Numbered from the stretch's first letter, positions 22,935 to 30,082 are shown. The stretch is DNA of 47,061 bases from Pseudoselenomonas ruminantium (GCA_902780915.1 CACZHK010000016.1:1-47061); one strand, 5' to 3'. Notes: generated by a model from the letters alone, not told the origin. Made by a program: numbers and translations.

Positions 22935-23474
22935 GTGACAATCTTGACATTTACGGAATCATTTCTCATTGCGTTCATTCCCGCGGCATTAATTGCTCTG
23001 GCAACATATTTTTCCTACTTGAAGAGTGCTCAATTCGGCTTTATTGGTAAATCATATGAAAAACAACTTCGCAATTTTGTAGCTCCTGCGTTTTTTATAA
23101 TCGAACCCTACCTTTATAAAAAGATTGCCCCCGATACATTTGAAAAGTTGCGCCTACAGTTATTGGATTTGGCCAACAATGATAAGCTATTAGTTAATGA
23201 CCAAATACTTGACCAACTTGATGCACCTGCTCAGAATTACCAAGAGTCTTTTGATATAATATGCACCTGTATAGACTCCGATATAACTTACCTACAAGGA
23301 AAACTAGGGCTACCTAGACGAGGATTCATTTATAGAGCCAATCATAAACAACTAAAACTTCAACATTTGTTCAAATGGTTCATTTTCTCCGAATTCTTTA
23401 GAGCGTTTGTGTTGCCGTTTCTCTTCTTGATGATTGTTTACTATGCAGCATCATATTGGATAAACAATTTTTAA
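22935..23474 (+). CDS. plus-strand membrane protein, likely moron
   Basis: A protein of about 179 residues with one N-terminal membrane helix (SFLIAFIPAALIALATYFSY), a soluble middle of about 110 residues, and a C-terminal pair of hydrophobic stretches (FLFLMIVYYAASYW). The start is uncertain: GTG 22935 is close after AAGGG, TTG 22944 is an alternative. It is AT-rich compared with neighbouring genes and lies opposite to the early operon, so it is probably expressed in the lysogen. Superinfection exclusion is a reasonable guess without direct evidence. Confidence 0.6.
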   Translation: MTILTFTESFLIAFIPAALIALATYFSYLKSAQFGFIGKSYEKQLRNFVAPAFFIIEPYLYKKIAPDTFEKLRLQLLDLANNDKLLVNDQILDQLDAPAQNYQESFDIICTCIDSDITYLQGKLGLPRRGFIYRANHKQLKLQHLFKWFIFSEFFRAFVLPFLFLMIVYYAASYWINNF

Positions 23475-23591
23475 CCACAAATATATTGCACAAAACATTC
23501 CTCCGATAAATTGTGGCGGTGTCGTTGCGCACGAGCAAATAATCCCGGCATAGAGAACAAGCAATAATTTCACTAACTGAATATCCATCAT
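23451..23591 (-). CDS. 46-residue membrane protein
   Basis: MMDIQLVKLLLVLYAGIICS and a later GGMFCAIYLWLKIVYPI give two short hydrophobic segments. ATG 23591 follows AGAGAGG six bases upstream. Its 3' end overlaps the converging plus-strand membrane gene by 24 bases. Function unknown. Confidence 0.4.
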   Translation of the reverse strand: MMDIQLVKLLLVLYAGIICSCATTPPQFIGGMFCAIYLWLKIVYPI

Positions 23592-23605
23592 ATATAACCT
23601 CTCTT

Positions 23606-23668
23606 TCACTCCTCGGAAAGCAGTTGCAGCTGTTTTTCGAGGATTTTTTTGATATCATCTTCCACCAT
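23606..23668 (-). CDS. possible 20-residue peptide
   Basis: ATG 23668 has GGAGGAAG directly upstream and encodes MVEDDIKKILEKQLQLLSEE, a single acidic amphipathic helix. It lies between the antirepressor and the small membrane gene. It could be a real microprotein or a leader peptide that couples translation. Confidence 0.3.
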   Translation of the reverse strand: MVEDDIKKILEKQLQLLSEE

Positions 23669-23680
23669 CACACTTCCTCC

Positions 23681-24406
23681 TCATGCCGCAAGCTCACCAT
23701 TGAGCAGCTTATCCGCAATCCGCAGCGCATCATCCAGTAAATCCTTGATTTCCAAAAACTCCGGCACGGACGGCTTCTTCTTTAATCCGTTTTCCTTCGC
23801 ATAGTAGGAAATAGAATTGCCGATACTGGTATGGAATGCGGTATTGTATGCCGCCTTGAAGCGATGCCAACCTTCGCGATAGGTCAAGCCGTTCTTTGCT
23901 GCGTATGCCTGTATCATGGCCACAAGCTTCTGCCGTTTTGTGCCCTCGGTACATACGCCGTTGAGGGTATCAATGCGGGATGACTGGATTTTCTGCTCTT
24001 TGCGGATTTCCTCGTTATCGAGTCGCAGGCGGGCAAGCTCGCGCTCCTGCTCTACCAGTTGCTGGGCGGCCTGTGCAAGTATCTCTACCTGGCTCATTGG
24101 TTTGCACTGAGCTTTCAGCCGCTTCTCACACTCGATGAAATAAAGCCTTGCCTGCTTGCCGCGTTCGTTGCGCTGAATCATGCAGATTTCTTTTGCCATG
24201 CCGATGGTCAGGTCGTGATTGATGGAAGGTCTACCACCGTTCGGGGAGGTTTTGCTCATTTTTGAGCAAAAGTCCACGCCCTCCACAAAACCGTACTCGA
24301 CCATCCGCGGGAACCAGTCCTTATAGGCTGTCCCGATTTGCAGAAACTCATGTAGTTCTCTGCCATCCACCTTGTTTTCGCTGTTGATTTTGATAAGTTC
24401 GCTCAT
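23681..24406 (-). CDS. phage antirepressor (AntA/AntB plus ORF6C-like)
   Basis: A 241-residue protein. The N-terminal AntA/AntB domain is seen in INSENKVDGRELHEFLQIGT, YKDWFPRMVEYGFVEGVDF and HDLTIGMAKEICMIQRNERG. A coiled coil (residues about 105-150) leads to a C-terminal ORF6C-like helical domain with YREGWHRFKAAYNTAFHTSI. Antirepressors inactivate CI-type repressors. This matters here because the repressor upstream has no S24 self-cleavage domain. ATG 24406 follows AAGGGGA and overlaps the next gene upstream. Confidence 0.85.
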   Translation of the reverse strand: MSELIKINSENKVDGRELHEFLQIGTAYKDWFPRMVEYGFVEGVDFCSKMSKTSPNGGRPSINHDLTIGMAKEICMIQRNERGKQARLYFIECEKRLKAQCKPMSQVEILAQAAQQLVEQERELARLRLDNEEIRKEQKIQSSRIDTLNGVCTEGTKRQKLVAMIQAYAAKNGLTYREGWHRFKAAYNTAFHTSIGNSISYYAKENGLKKKPSVPEFLEIKDLLDDALRIADKLLNGELAA

Positions 24407-24642
24407 TTAGTATCCCCTTTTGTAACGTCATAAGTGACATTTTGAGCAAAAAAAATCCTTGTACAGTTCTCTAACGGAATCTGCAACAACTGAATCATGA
24501 CCTCAATTTCATCAGAATCGAAAACTTTCTTACTCATCTTGGTATAGAAGGTTTTCGGCGTCATCCCTAATTTCTTGGCCACATCTGATTGACTCAAGCC
24601 TTTTTCGACTATGAGCCCTCTAAGCGCATCTGTGTTCACCAT
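24403..24642 (-). CDS. Cro-like HTH regulator (DUF739-like)
   Basis: A 79-residue protein with an XRE-type HTH: LRGLIVEKGLSQSDVAKKLG then MTPKTFYTKMSKKVFDSDE. This matches the DUF739-like Cro proteins next to phage repressors. AAGGAG lies 12 bases upstream of ATG 24642. It is the first gene of the minus-strand early operon opposite the repressor gene. Confidence 0.75.
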   Translation of the reverse strand: MVNTDALRGLIVEKGLSQSDVAKKLGMTPKTFYTKMSKKVFDSDEIEVMIQLLQIPLENCTRIFFAQNVTYDVTKGDTK

Positions 24643-24702
24643 GCTGGGTATCAGCTCCTTATTATATTATTTCGCCACTCAGGGTATCCCCCTTGTTGCA
24701 TC

Positions 24703-24741
24703 TTACGTGATTATAATAGCACTTAATACGTAACAGGTCAA
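24703..24741 (-). promoter_or_regulatory. early promoter with operator-like repeats
   Basis: On the minus strand TTGACC (24741-24736) and TATTAT (24718-24713) are 17 bases apart. An inverted repeat TTACGT/ACGTAA (24703-24708 and 24728-24733) brackets the -10 element and spacer. Confidence 0.6.
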
Positions 24742-24772
24742 GAAGTTTTTTACTTTTTGTGTAACCTTTTTG

Positions 24773-24802
24773 TTGCCCATCAAGTAATTTCTGTTATAAT
24801 AG
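24773..24802 (+). promoter_or_regulatory. repressor promoter with extended -10
   Basis: TTGCCC and TATAAT are 16 bases apart, with TG one base before the -10. TTATAATAG here (24794-24802) repeats exactly at 24711-24719, in the opposing early promoter, so it may be part of a shared operator. Confidence 0.6.
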
Positions 24803-24838
24803 TAAGTGACAAAAGATTTTTGAAGGAAGGTGCCTAAA

Positions 24839-25774
24839 ATGGCTCTAAAAGATAATCTAAAAAGCAAACGTACAGAAAAAGGGCTTACTCTTGATGAAGT
24901 GGCAACAAAAGTTGGCGTAAGTCGACAAACCATACAGAGATATGAATCCGGAGTTATCAATAATATCCCCTCAGATAATATAGAAAAATTAGCCTCTGCA
25001 TTAGATACCACCCCCGCAGAACTTATGGGCTGGGGAGGTGGAGCCGTCAAAGTTACCACAAAGATGACTTTTGACGATAATTCGCCCATGCATGCGTTGA
25101 CGCAGGCTTACCTGCGCCGTCCTTCCTTAGTACAGGACGAAATCATCCGCCGTTTGGAAGGGCTAGATGCCACATTCTCCCACAATGTCAGCAAACTGTT
25201 GCAGGCCTCCGGCGACATCAACAGCTTTATGCAAGGTACCGGTCTGCCCTTTGCTACCGTTGGCAAGTTCATGCAGGGTGAAACCGTCCTGACTACACCA
25301 GCAGAAGCGGAACGCATAGCCACTTACTTCCATACCAATGTTGTGGATTTGTTCTTCAAGGACAGCGAAGCGCAAACAAAGAAAACGCCAGCAACAAAGG
25401 ACACCACAATGCCCTCTCCAGAAGATATGGAGAAATCGATGGCATCCAGCACTACTTCAGCCATTAACAATTTCAAGCAACAAATACAAGACTTCCCAGG
25501 ATTCAAAAACAACGCTTTTCATGCAAGTGCTCCCAGTATTGAAGACCTAAAAATCCTTGACACCGCTTTTTTTAGGAAACTGTATGAAGACCAGAAATAT
25601 GATAATCAATACAAAATACTCCCTGAAATGTTTTGGTTGCCGGACTTTATCAAAGGCCTCAAAAGTGCAGCAAACAGGCCTCCTCAAGACTTCCAGCTCG
25701 CATTATCCGCAGCCAAATCTACCTGCTTAAATACTTGGAACACAATAAAAATATACAACAAATCACCCATGTAA
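24839..25774 (+). CDS. CI-like phage repressor with two HTH-like regions
   Basis: A 311-residue protein starting at ATG 24839 (AAGGAAGG eight bases upstream). The first HTH is LTLDEVATKVGVSRQTIQRY. After a linker (about 75-110) a second HTH-like segment appears (GDINSFMQGTGLPFATVGKF ... LTTPAEAERIATYF). The C-terminal half is of unknown fold, and I see no Ser-Lys dyad or A-G site of S24/LexA repressors, so RecA-driven self-cleavage is unlikely. It diverges from the Cro-like gene and shares its control region. A Thr-rich linker is at about 185-205. Confidence 0.8.
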   Translation: MALKDNLKSKRTEKGLTLDEVATKVGVSRQTIQRYESGVINNIPSDNIEKLASALDTTPAELMGWGGGAVKVTTKMTFDDNSPMHALTQAYLRRPSLVQDEIIRRLEGLDATFSHNVSKLLQASGDINSFMQGTGLPFATVGKFMQGETVLTTPAEAERIATYFHTNVVDLFFKDSEAQTKKTPATKDTTMPSPEDMEKSMASSTTSAINNFKQQIQDFPGFKNNAFHASAPSIEDLKILDTAFFRKLYEDQKYDNQYKILPEMFWLPDFIKGLKSAANRPPQDFQLALSAAKSTCLNTWNTIKIYNKSPM

Positions 25775-25800
25775 CAAAAAGAGCCGTCCTTATGGACGGC
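25774..25800 (-). terminator. hairpin with U tract on the minus strand
   Basis: GCCGTCC-TTAT-GGACGGC directly follows the repressor stop. On the minus strand it is followed by TCTTTTTGTT, a proper intrinsic terminator. On the plus strand it lacks a U tract. Confidence 0.6.
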
Positions 25801-25834
25801 AGTAATCTATATTATTATGTAATTTGCATACAGG

Positions 25835-25921
25835 CAAACCAATCAATTTGGTATACAATCAAGGCCCCAGGCTTGCGCAAACCTTTCTCTCAATTATAAT
25901 GCCCCAACTTGATTGGTTCGC
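25835..25921. repeat. 17-bp imperfect inverted repeat around a small element
   Basis: GCAAACCAATCAATTTG (25835-25851) and CAACTTGATTGGTTCGC (25905-25921) are inverted copies matching at 15 of 17 positions; AACCAATCAA/TTGATTGGTT is exact. It lies just before the KwaB-like gene and encloses its likely promoter. Confidence 0.6.
25873..25900 (+). promoter_or_regulatory. promoter of the KwaB-like gene
   Basis: TTGCGC and TATAAT are 16 bases apart. The predicted start is near 25907, leaving a leader of about 60 bases that contains the right arm of the inverted repeat. Confidence 0.5.
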
Positions 25922-25968
25922 AATTATATTATACCATATTTTTGATTAGCCAGAAAGGATTCAATAGC

Positions 25969-26885
25969 ATGGAGGAATTGATTTCATCTCTAAAAAATAT
26001 CATTAATAGTGAAGCTACATATAATTGTTTTGCAATAAAACGAAACTCTCACTCTTTTATTGGTACAAAAGTACAGCTAACAAATGAACAGTTATGTTCT
26101 TTTATGAGCAAAACAATTACTTATCTTTGTAATAATATATATAACAAAATGTCGCTAGACGATTACCCCGTGGCAACGCCAAAAGATTATGCTGAGAGGC
26201 TTTTGTGTACTGATGAAAAGATTAACAAAGATATAATAAGTCTAAAGCAATTAATTCTAAATCCAGAAACCAATGTTACAAATCCTGAAAAATACAACGC
26301 TTATATGATTACGGTTGATATTAATAATTCAACTCATATTTTTATCACCAAGAAAAACTATTCAATACATATAACAAAAAGAATTTTATCTACACATTAT
26401 TATCCAAAGGAGACTACAAAGAAATATCGGATAAATTCATAAGGCTTATTATGCACTTTGATGCATTTATTCTAGATAATAAATGCTACATAATCACTCT
26501 CGCTGGCAGAAGGTTATTTCAACTAGAAGATATCTCGCTAAAAGAGAGTATAAAAACTAAAAATCTCATCCTAGAAAAACATTTAATCAAGGAATCGGAC
26601 ATCTGTATAATCGATAAATATCTTTCAACGCCAAGACATTATAGTTCTTTAGCAAATCCTGATTATGAAATAATCAACGAATTGTCAAACATTAACAAAC
26701 GTAACAAGAAGAAGCTTGAACAAAAATACCAGTTACCAATTATCGAGGAAAATGGCAACTGGTACATAGACATTAGCTCAAATGAAAAATTAAAAGATTT
26801 CCTTGATACAATCAACCACAAGAGAGCCTTGAATTTCAATAATGAAATTGTGCATTGTAAATCTCCGTTCACTCTTGATTCATAA
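25969..26885 (+). pseudogene. KwaB-like (DUF4868) gene split by a frameshift
   Basis: The first frame (25969-26442, AGAAAGGA upstream) encodes about 158 residues from MEELISSLKNIINSEATYNC. The second (to 26885) carries FDAFILDNKCYIITL, LEKHLIKESDICIIDKYLST and a C-terminal YQLPIIEENGNWYIDISSNE. The second frame has no ribosome site and stays open upstream, reading KFIRLIMHFDAFILDN, so one gene of about 305 residues is broken by a one-base (-1) shift between about 26330 and 26440, possibly at the A run 26376-26380. Length and pattern resemble DUF4868, the KwaB component of the Kiwa anti-phage system (recalled family resemblance, no search run). It could also be a sequencing error. It is AT-rich compared with the phage genes. 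Confidence 0.6.
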
Positions 26886-27444
26886 TAAAAAAATACAATC
26901 CCTCTTGAATCTTCTCAAACTTACCTTTATTTTCTCCAGTAAATACTATATTCTTATCTTTTTTTACCAATATCATCGCTTTAGAAAATTCCGCGTTCTG
27001 ACATTTGATGTTTCCTTCCAACACCTTGAACCCCATAAAATCTAGTAATGGAGTGTACATAAACATCATATTATTATTGTATATTACCGCTAACAATATT
27101 ATAACAACAATCAATGTGACCATACTGTTTATATCATTTCCTAAGAAAGATACGAAAGGCAAAATATAATAACTAACTGCCCCACTACTAAACATATCTT
27201 TCCTTTTTAGGCAAGATATCTCTCCGATTGTATTAGCTTCTCTAAATTTTTTCAGAATATATACCCAAAAGATCAAACTACATACAATCGTAAAAGTAAA
27301 AAATGTTTTAGAAAAAATTTCAACATACCAATTATTATTAGATGTTCTAAATAGCACCACTCTAATCCATTCTATCAAAGCTACTGGAAAACACCCCGAC
27401 AAGAAAGCGGATACATTGACAATAACTTTTTCTGTAGATTTCAC
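26869..27444 (-). CDS. KwaA-like four-helix membrane protein
   Basis: A 191-residue protein. I start it at GTG 27444, since GGAGGAGGT is seven bases upstream; an earlier in-frame ATG (27507) lacks a site. Four hydrophobic segments are visible (VSAFLSGCFPVALIEWI, FFTFTIVCSLIFWVYIL, AVSYYILPFVSFL, MVTLIVVIILLAVIY), followed by a soluble C-terminal domain (YTPLLDFMGFKVLEGNIKCQ) with several short strands. This size and topology match KwaA, the membrane partner of KwaB, but sequence similarity is not demonstrated. The 3' end overlaps the converging KwaB-like gene by 17 bases, unlike the usual co-directional Kiwa operon. Confidence 0.5.
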   Translation of the reverse strand: MKSTEKVIVNVSAFLSGCFPVALIEWIRVVLFRTSNNNWYVEIFSKTFFTFTIVCSLIFWVYILKKFREANTIGEISCLKRKDMFSSGAVSYYILPFVSFLGNDINSMVTLIVVIILLAVIYNNNMMFMYTPLLDFMGFKVLEGNIKCQNAEFSKAMILVKKDKNIVFTGENKGKFEKIQEGLYFFIMNQE

Positions 27445-27466
27445 ATTAACACCTCCTCCTATCATA

Positions 27467-27475
27467 ATTATAACA
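27467..27475 (-). promoter_or_regulatory. extended -10 promoter of the KwaA-like gene
   Basis: TG-T-TATAAT on the minus strand gives a start about 16 bases before the GTG. No good -35 is visible. Confidence 0.45.
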
Positions 27476-27570
27476 CTCAAAAGTAAAGTAGAATACATGG
27501 ACAACATAATAATTTACAATTCAGTTGTTGAAAAATATGCAACAACTGCCAGCGACGGCAAAGCCTATGA

Positions 27571-27690
27571 TGGAATTTGCCACAGGCACCTATAAAAGAT
27601 TCGCCGCCCGCCGCCGTTCAGGCTGACCTTGATGATATGGCAGAACTTGAAAAAGAACTTTCCTTAATCAAAGATCGCAAGAAACCATAA
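27571..27690 (+). pseudogene. 3' remnant of a plus-strand gene
   Basis: A 39-codon open stretch reads APIKDSPPAAVQADLDDMAE then LEKELSLIKDRKKP and stops at TAA 27690. It has no start or ribosome site. The bases after the stop (TAACAAAAAGCCG) nearly repeat those after the repressor stop at 25774 (TAACAAAAAGAGCCG). It may be the tail of a repressor gene displaced by the incoming cargo block. Confidence 0.35.
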
Positions 27691-27719
27691 CAAAAAGCCG
27701 CCCCGAAGATGGGACGGCC
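27690..27719 (-). terminator. intrinsic terminator of prophage hicAB
   Basis: On the minus strand GCCGTCCC-ATCTTC-GGGGCGGC is followed by TTTTTGTT, four bases after the hicB stop. Confidence 0.8.
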
Positions 27720-27723
27720 AGAG

Positions 27724-28122
27724 TCAAGCGAGATTCAGTTCTCGGCGAATAGCGTTCTGCAGGACATTGGAGAAGTTCAGATTGTGCTCCTTTGCCAGCA
27801 CATCCATCCATGCGGGGATTGTTAATGTCTTTTTAACAGCATGGCTGTCTGTGCGCTTCAAGTAAGCAACCTCGTCATATTCAATAAGAGACACAAAATC
27901 ACGGCCCTCAACTTTTATATCTGCCGGACTGGACGGATCAGGCGCCTTCTCTTTATCCTCTTTGAGCGTGTACAGGTAAATTCCCAGCGCATCCTCCGCC
28001 ATTTCAATGGCTTCAGCCAATGTATCACCTTCTGTTACACACCCCAGCAAATCAGGAAAATCTACGGAGAATCCTCCATCTTCTTCAGGATGGAACACTG
28101 CTGGATAAAATAATTTTTCCAT
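27724..28122 (-). CDS. hicB: HicB antitoxin (prophage copy)
   Basis: A 132-residue antitoxin. The N-terminal partially degraded RNase H-like fold (YPAVFHPEEDGGFSVDFPDL, then LGCVTEGDTLAEAIEMAEDA) blocks HicA. A C-terminal ribbon-helix-helix/HTH-like segment (KKTLTIPAWMDVLAKEHNLN) binds the operator. It follows hicA by 28 bases, the usual toxin-first order. A related HicB with a similar C-terminus is encoded at 35029-35418. The terminator lies just after the stop. Confidence 0.93.
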   Translation of the reverse strand: MEKLFYPAVFHPEEDGGFSVDFPDLLGCVTEGDTLAEAIEMAEDALGIYLYTLKEDKEKAPDPSSPADIKVEGRDFVSLIEYDEVAYLKRTDSHAVKKTLTIPAWMDVLAKEHNLNFSNVLQNAIRRELNLA

Positions 28123-28150
28123 ATCATAACCCCCTATGGGGGCAGGGATT

Positions 28151-28333
28151 TTATTTAATCCCTGCCTGCTTCAAAATACTGTTGAATGTTCCCGGCTTCA
28201 TGTCTTTGTTATGCATCGGGATAACTGGACGCCCCGGCTTTGTGGGATGCTTTAGGATATGATGTGAACCTCGTACCCTTTCGACCTGCCATCCGTCTGC
28301 TTCAAGAATCTTTAGTAGGTCTTTTGGCTTCAT
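28151..28333 (-). CDS. hicA: HicA toxin, mRNA interferase (prophage copy)
   Basis: A 60-residue double-stranded-RNA-binding-fold toxin that cleaves mRNA in a ribosome-independent way. Key features are MKPKDLLKILEADGWQVERV, the catalytic His in VRGSHHILKHP, and HNKDMKPGTFNSILKQAGI. ATG 28333 follows a GGGGGAT-type site. It is repressed through the HicB operators upstream. Confidence 0.95.
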   Translation of the reverse strand: MKPKDLLKILEADGWQVERVRGSHHILKHPTKPGRPVIPMHNKDMKPGTFNSILKQAGIK

Positions 28334-28356
28334 GTTATCCCCCTTTCCTTGATTAT

Positions 28357-28402
28357 ATTATAACACATATTAACACGTATTGCAAGTGTTAACACGTGTT
28401 AA
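28357..28402 (-). promoter_or_regulatory. hicAB promoter and operators
   Basis: On the minus strand TTGCAA (28385-28380) and TATAAT (28362-28357) are 17 bases apart. TTAACACGTGTTAA (28389-28402) is a perfect dyad, and TAACAC/GTGTTA arms (28371-28376 and 28386-28391) form a second site over the -35, as expected for HicB autorepression. Confidence 0.8.
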
Positions 28403-28457
28403 ATCAACATAAAAATAAGCCACCCCCGAAGGACGGCTATAGAAAGGAAGGATTCCC

Positions 28458-28673
28458 ATGTTCAAGAAAATAGCTTTGGCCACACTGGCCGCTGTCTGTG
28501 TATCAATAGCTACCCCTGCCCTGGCATCTGACTACCTTGGCAACCCGAAGTCGATGAAGTTCCACTACTCCAGCTGCTCCACGATAAAGCATCCGGAAAG
28601 GTTCGTTGAGTTCAGCACCCGTGATGATGCCATCGCCGCAGGATACGTGCCGTGCAAGCGATGCAATCCGTAA
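28458..28673 (+). CDS. small secreted Ada-type zinc-binding-like protein
   Basis: A 71-residue protein. Residues 1-23 are a signal peptide (FKKIALATLAAVCVSIATPA, cleavage likely after ALA). The mature part GNPKSMKFHYSSCS ... AIAAGYVPCKRCNP has the spacing of the Ada metal-binding fold, which is also seen at the C-terminus of secreted nucleases. In this case it stands alone. AAGGAAGG precedes ATG 28458. It may act in the periplasm or outside the cell; function unknown. Confidence 0.75.
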   Translation: MFKKIALATLAAVCVSIATPALASDYLGNPKSMKFHYSSCSTIKHPERFVEFSTRDDAIAAGYVPCKRCNP

Positions 28674-28702
28674 AATAATCCGCCCGGATGGACGATAGAT
28701 AC

Positions 28703-28810
28703 TTTATAAAAAACGGCTTTTCTATAAAGATTGACCTTTTGCTTTTATAAAAAAGCTCGATTTTATAAAAGTTGATATTAGCAATTTCTAAAAATAACAC
28801 ATTTTATAAA
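28703..28810 (+). repeat. 41-bp tandem array of TTTATAAA sites before the Fic gene
   Basis: Six 8-bp sites start at 28703, 28721, 28744, 28762, 28785 and 28803. Four are exact TTTATAAA, and those at 28721 (TCTATAAA) and 28785 (TTTCTAAA) have one mismatch. The spacing alternates 18, 23, 18, 23, 18, so the region is three degenerate 41-bp units. It ends just before the Fic ribosome site and looks like an operator array. Confidence 0.8.
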
Positions 28811-28824
28811 TTAGGAGGTGCCTT

Positions 28825-30039
28825 ATGGAGTATGTCAGCCTAAAGAAAATCCATTATAAACAACCAGATGTCGAAGAAGAAGTGTATCAGCGGCGTTTCC
28901 ACTCTGACCTCACGCGCCACCTTGGTCTCGATATAAAACAGTACAATCATCGGAATGCATACCCAGCCTTCTTGTGCTACACCGAAAATATGATGATGCT
29001 GCAGGAAAAAATCAACAAGAGATATGAAGATTTCTTGTATATAGTAAACACTGTCCCCCCTGTAGTTCTGCGACAATTCTCCCTGGCCTGCATTGTTGAC
29101 GAAGTAAAATCAACCAATGATATTGAGGGTGTAAAGAGCACCCGCAGGGAAATATCTATGGTTATTGACGAGGTTTCCTCTACAAGCAACCGTATGAGCA
29201 GCGTTGTCCATAAGTATCAGGGCTTGCTTTCAAAAGATGACATACCATTTTTTACCTGTCAGGATATACGCGATTTTTATGATGACTTTGCTCACGAGGA
29301 AGTCATAAAGGAGGATCCCAAAAACAAATTGGACGGCAAAATTTTCCGCCATGACTCCGTTGATGTAGCATCAGCCACAGGAAAAACAATACACTGCGGT
29401 TTATACCCCGAATCGGCCATCATTAATGCCCTAACGCAGGCACTGTCCATATTGCATGATGAAAACATGCCTCTCCTAGTCCGCGCCTCCGTATTCCACT
29501 ATCTTTTTGCCTATATTCACCCCTTTTATGATGGAAATGGGCGCACAGACCGATTCATAACAGCATATTTCCTCGCCAGACATTTTCATCCTTTGATAGC
29601 CATACGTTTATCCGTTACCATAAAGCGCTATCGCAAAAGATATTATTCGCTCTTTGAAGATACAGACAGCGAATTGAATCGCGCAGATTTGACCACCTTT
29701 GTTGAGGGCTTTTGTTCATTGCTACTGACATCTTTTGAAGATACCATCCGGCTTCTAGCTAGAAAAAAGGAGCAGTTGGAACGCTTCGAGAAAAAATTGT
29801 CAGAAATATATTCAGGCGACGAATTAACGGAAAATATTTATTATGTTCTTCTGCAAGCCGCACTTTTCTATGGACAAGGTGTAAACATGCAGGAGCTAAT
29901 ATCCATAACCCAAAAATCCCGAGCTACCATACAGAAAAGGCTGGATTCCATACCTGATGCGCATTTAGTGAAGGTAAGAATCAAAAACGTTTATTATTAC
30001 AAACTAAACATACTTATTCTAAAAACAGAGGAAATATAG
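28825..30039 (+). CDS. Fic family AMP-transferase-like protein
   Basis: A 404-residue Fic protein. The active-site motif is HPFYDGNGRTDR (about residue 232). An N-terminal inhibitory motif TNDIEG (about 97) fits class II, in which an internal helix blocks ATP. The C-terminus ends in a winged helix (QELISITQKSRATIQKRLDS) that may bind DNA. ATG 28825 follows GGAGG. The repeated TTTATAAA array upstream suggests autoregulation. Target proteins cannot be predicted. Fic proteins often form toxin-antitoxin-like modules, and HicAB lies nearby. Confidence 0.9.
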   Translation: MEYVSLKKIHYKQPDVEEEVYQRRFHSDLTRHLGLDIKQYNHRNAYPAFLCYTENMMMLQEKINKRYEDFLYIVNTVPPVVLRQFSLACIVDEVKSTNDIEGVKSTRREISMVIDEVSSTSNRMSSVVHKYQGLLSKDDIPFFTCQDIRDFYDDFAHEEVIKEDPKNKLDGKIFRHDSVDVASATGKTIHCGLYPESAIINALTQALSILHDENMPLLVRASVFHYLFAYIHPFYDGNGRTDRFITAYFLARHFHPLIAIRLSVTIKRYRKRYYSLFEDTDSELNRADLTTFVEGFCSLLLTSFEDTIRLLARKKEQLERFEKKLSEIYSGDELTENIYYVLLQAALFYGQGVNMQELISITQKSRATIQKRLDSIPDAHLVKVRIKNVYYYKLNILILKTEEI

Positions 30040-30082
30040 CTCTCCTGTATCCGGTAATCTTTTATGAAAGGCCGGTGATAGT

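Noticed and set aside
26451..26885. The second half of the KwaB-like gene as an independent gene starting at ATG 26451.
   Set aside because: There is no ribosome site, and the frame remains protein-like upstream of the ATG.
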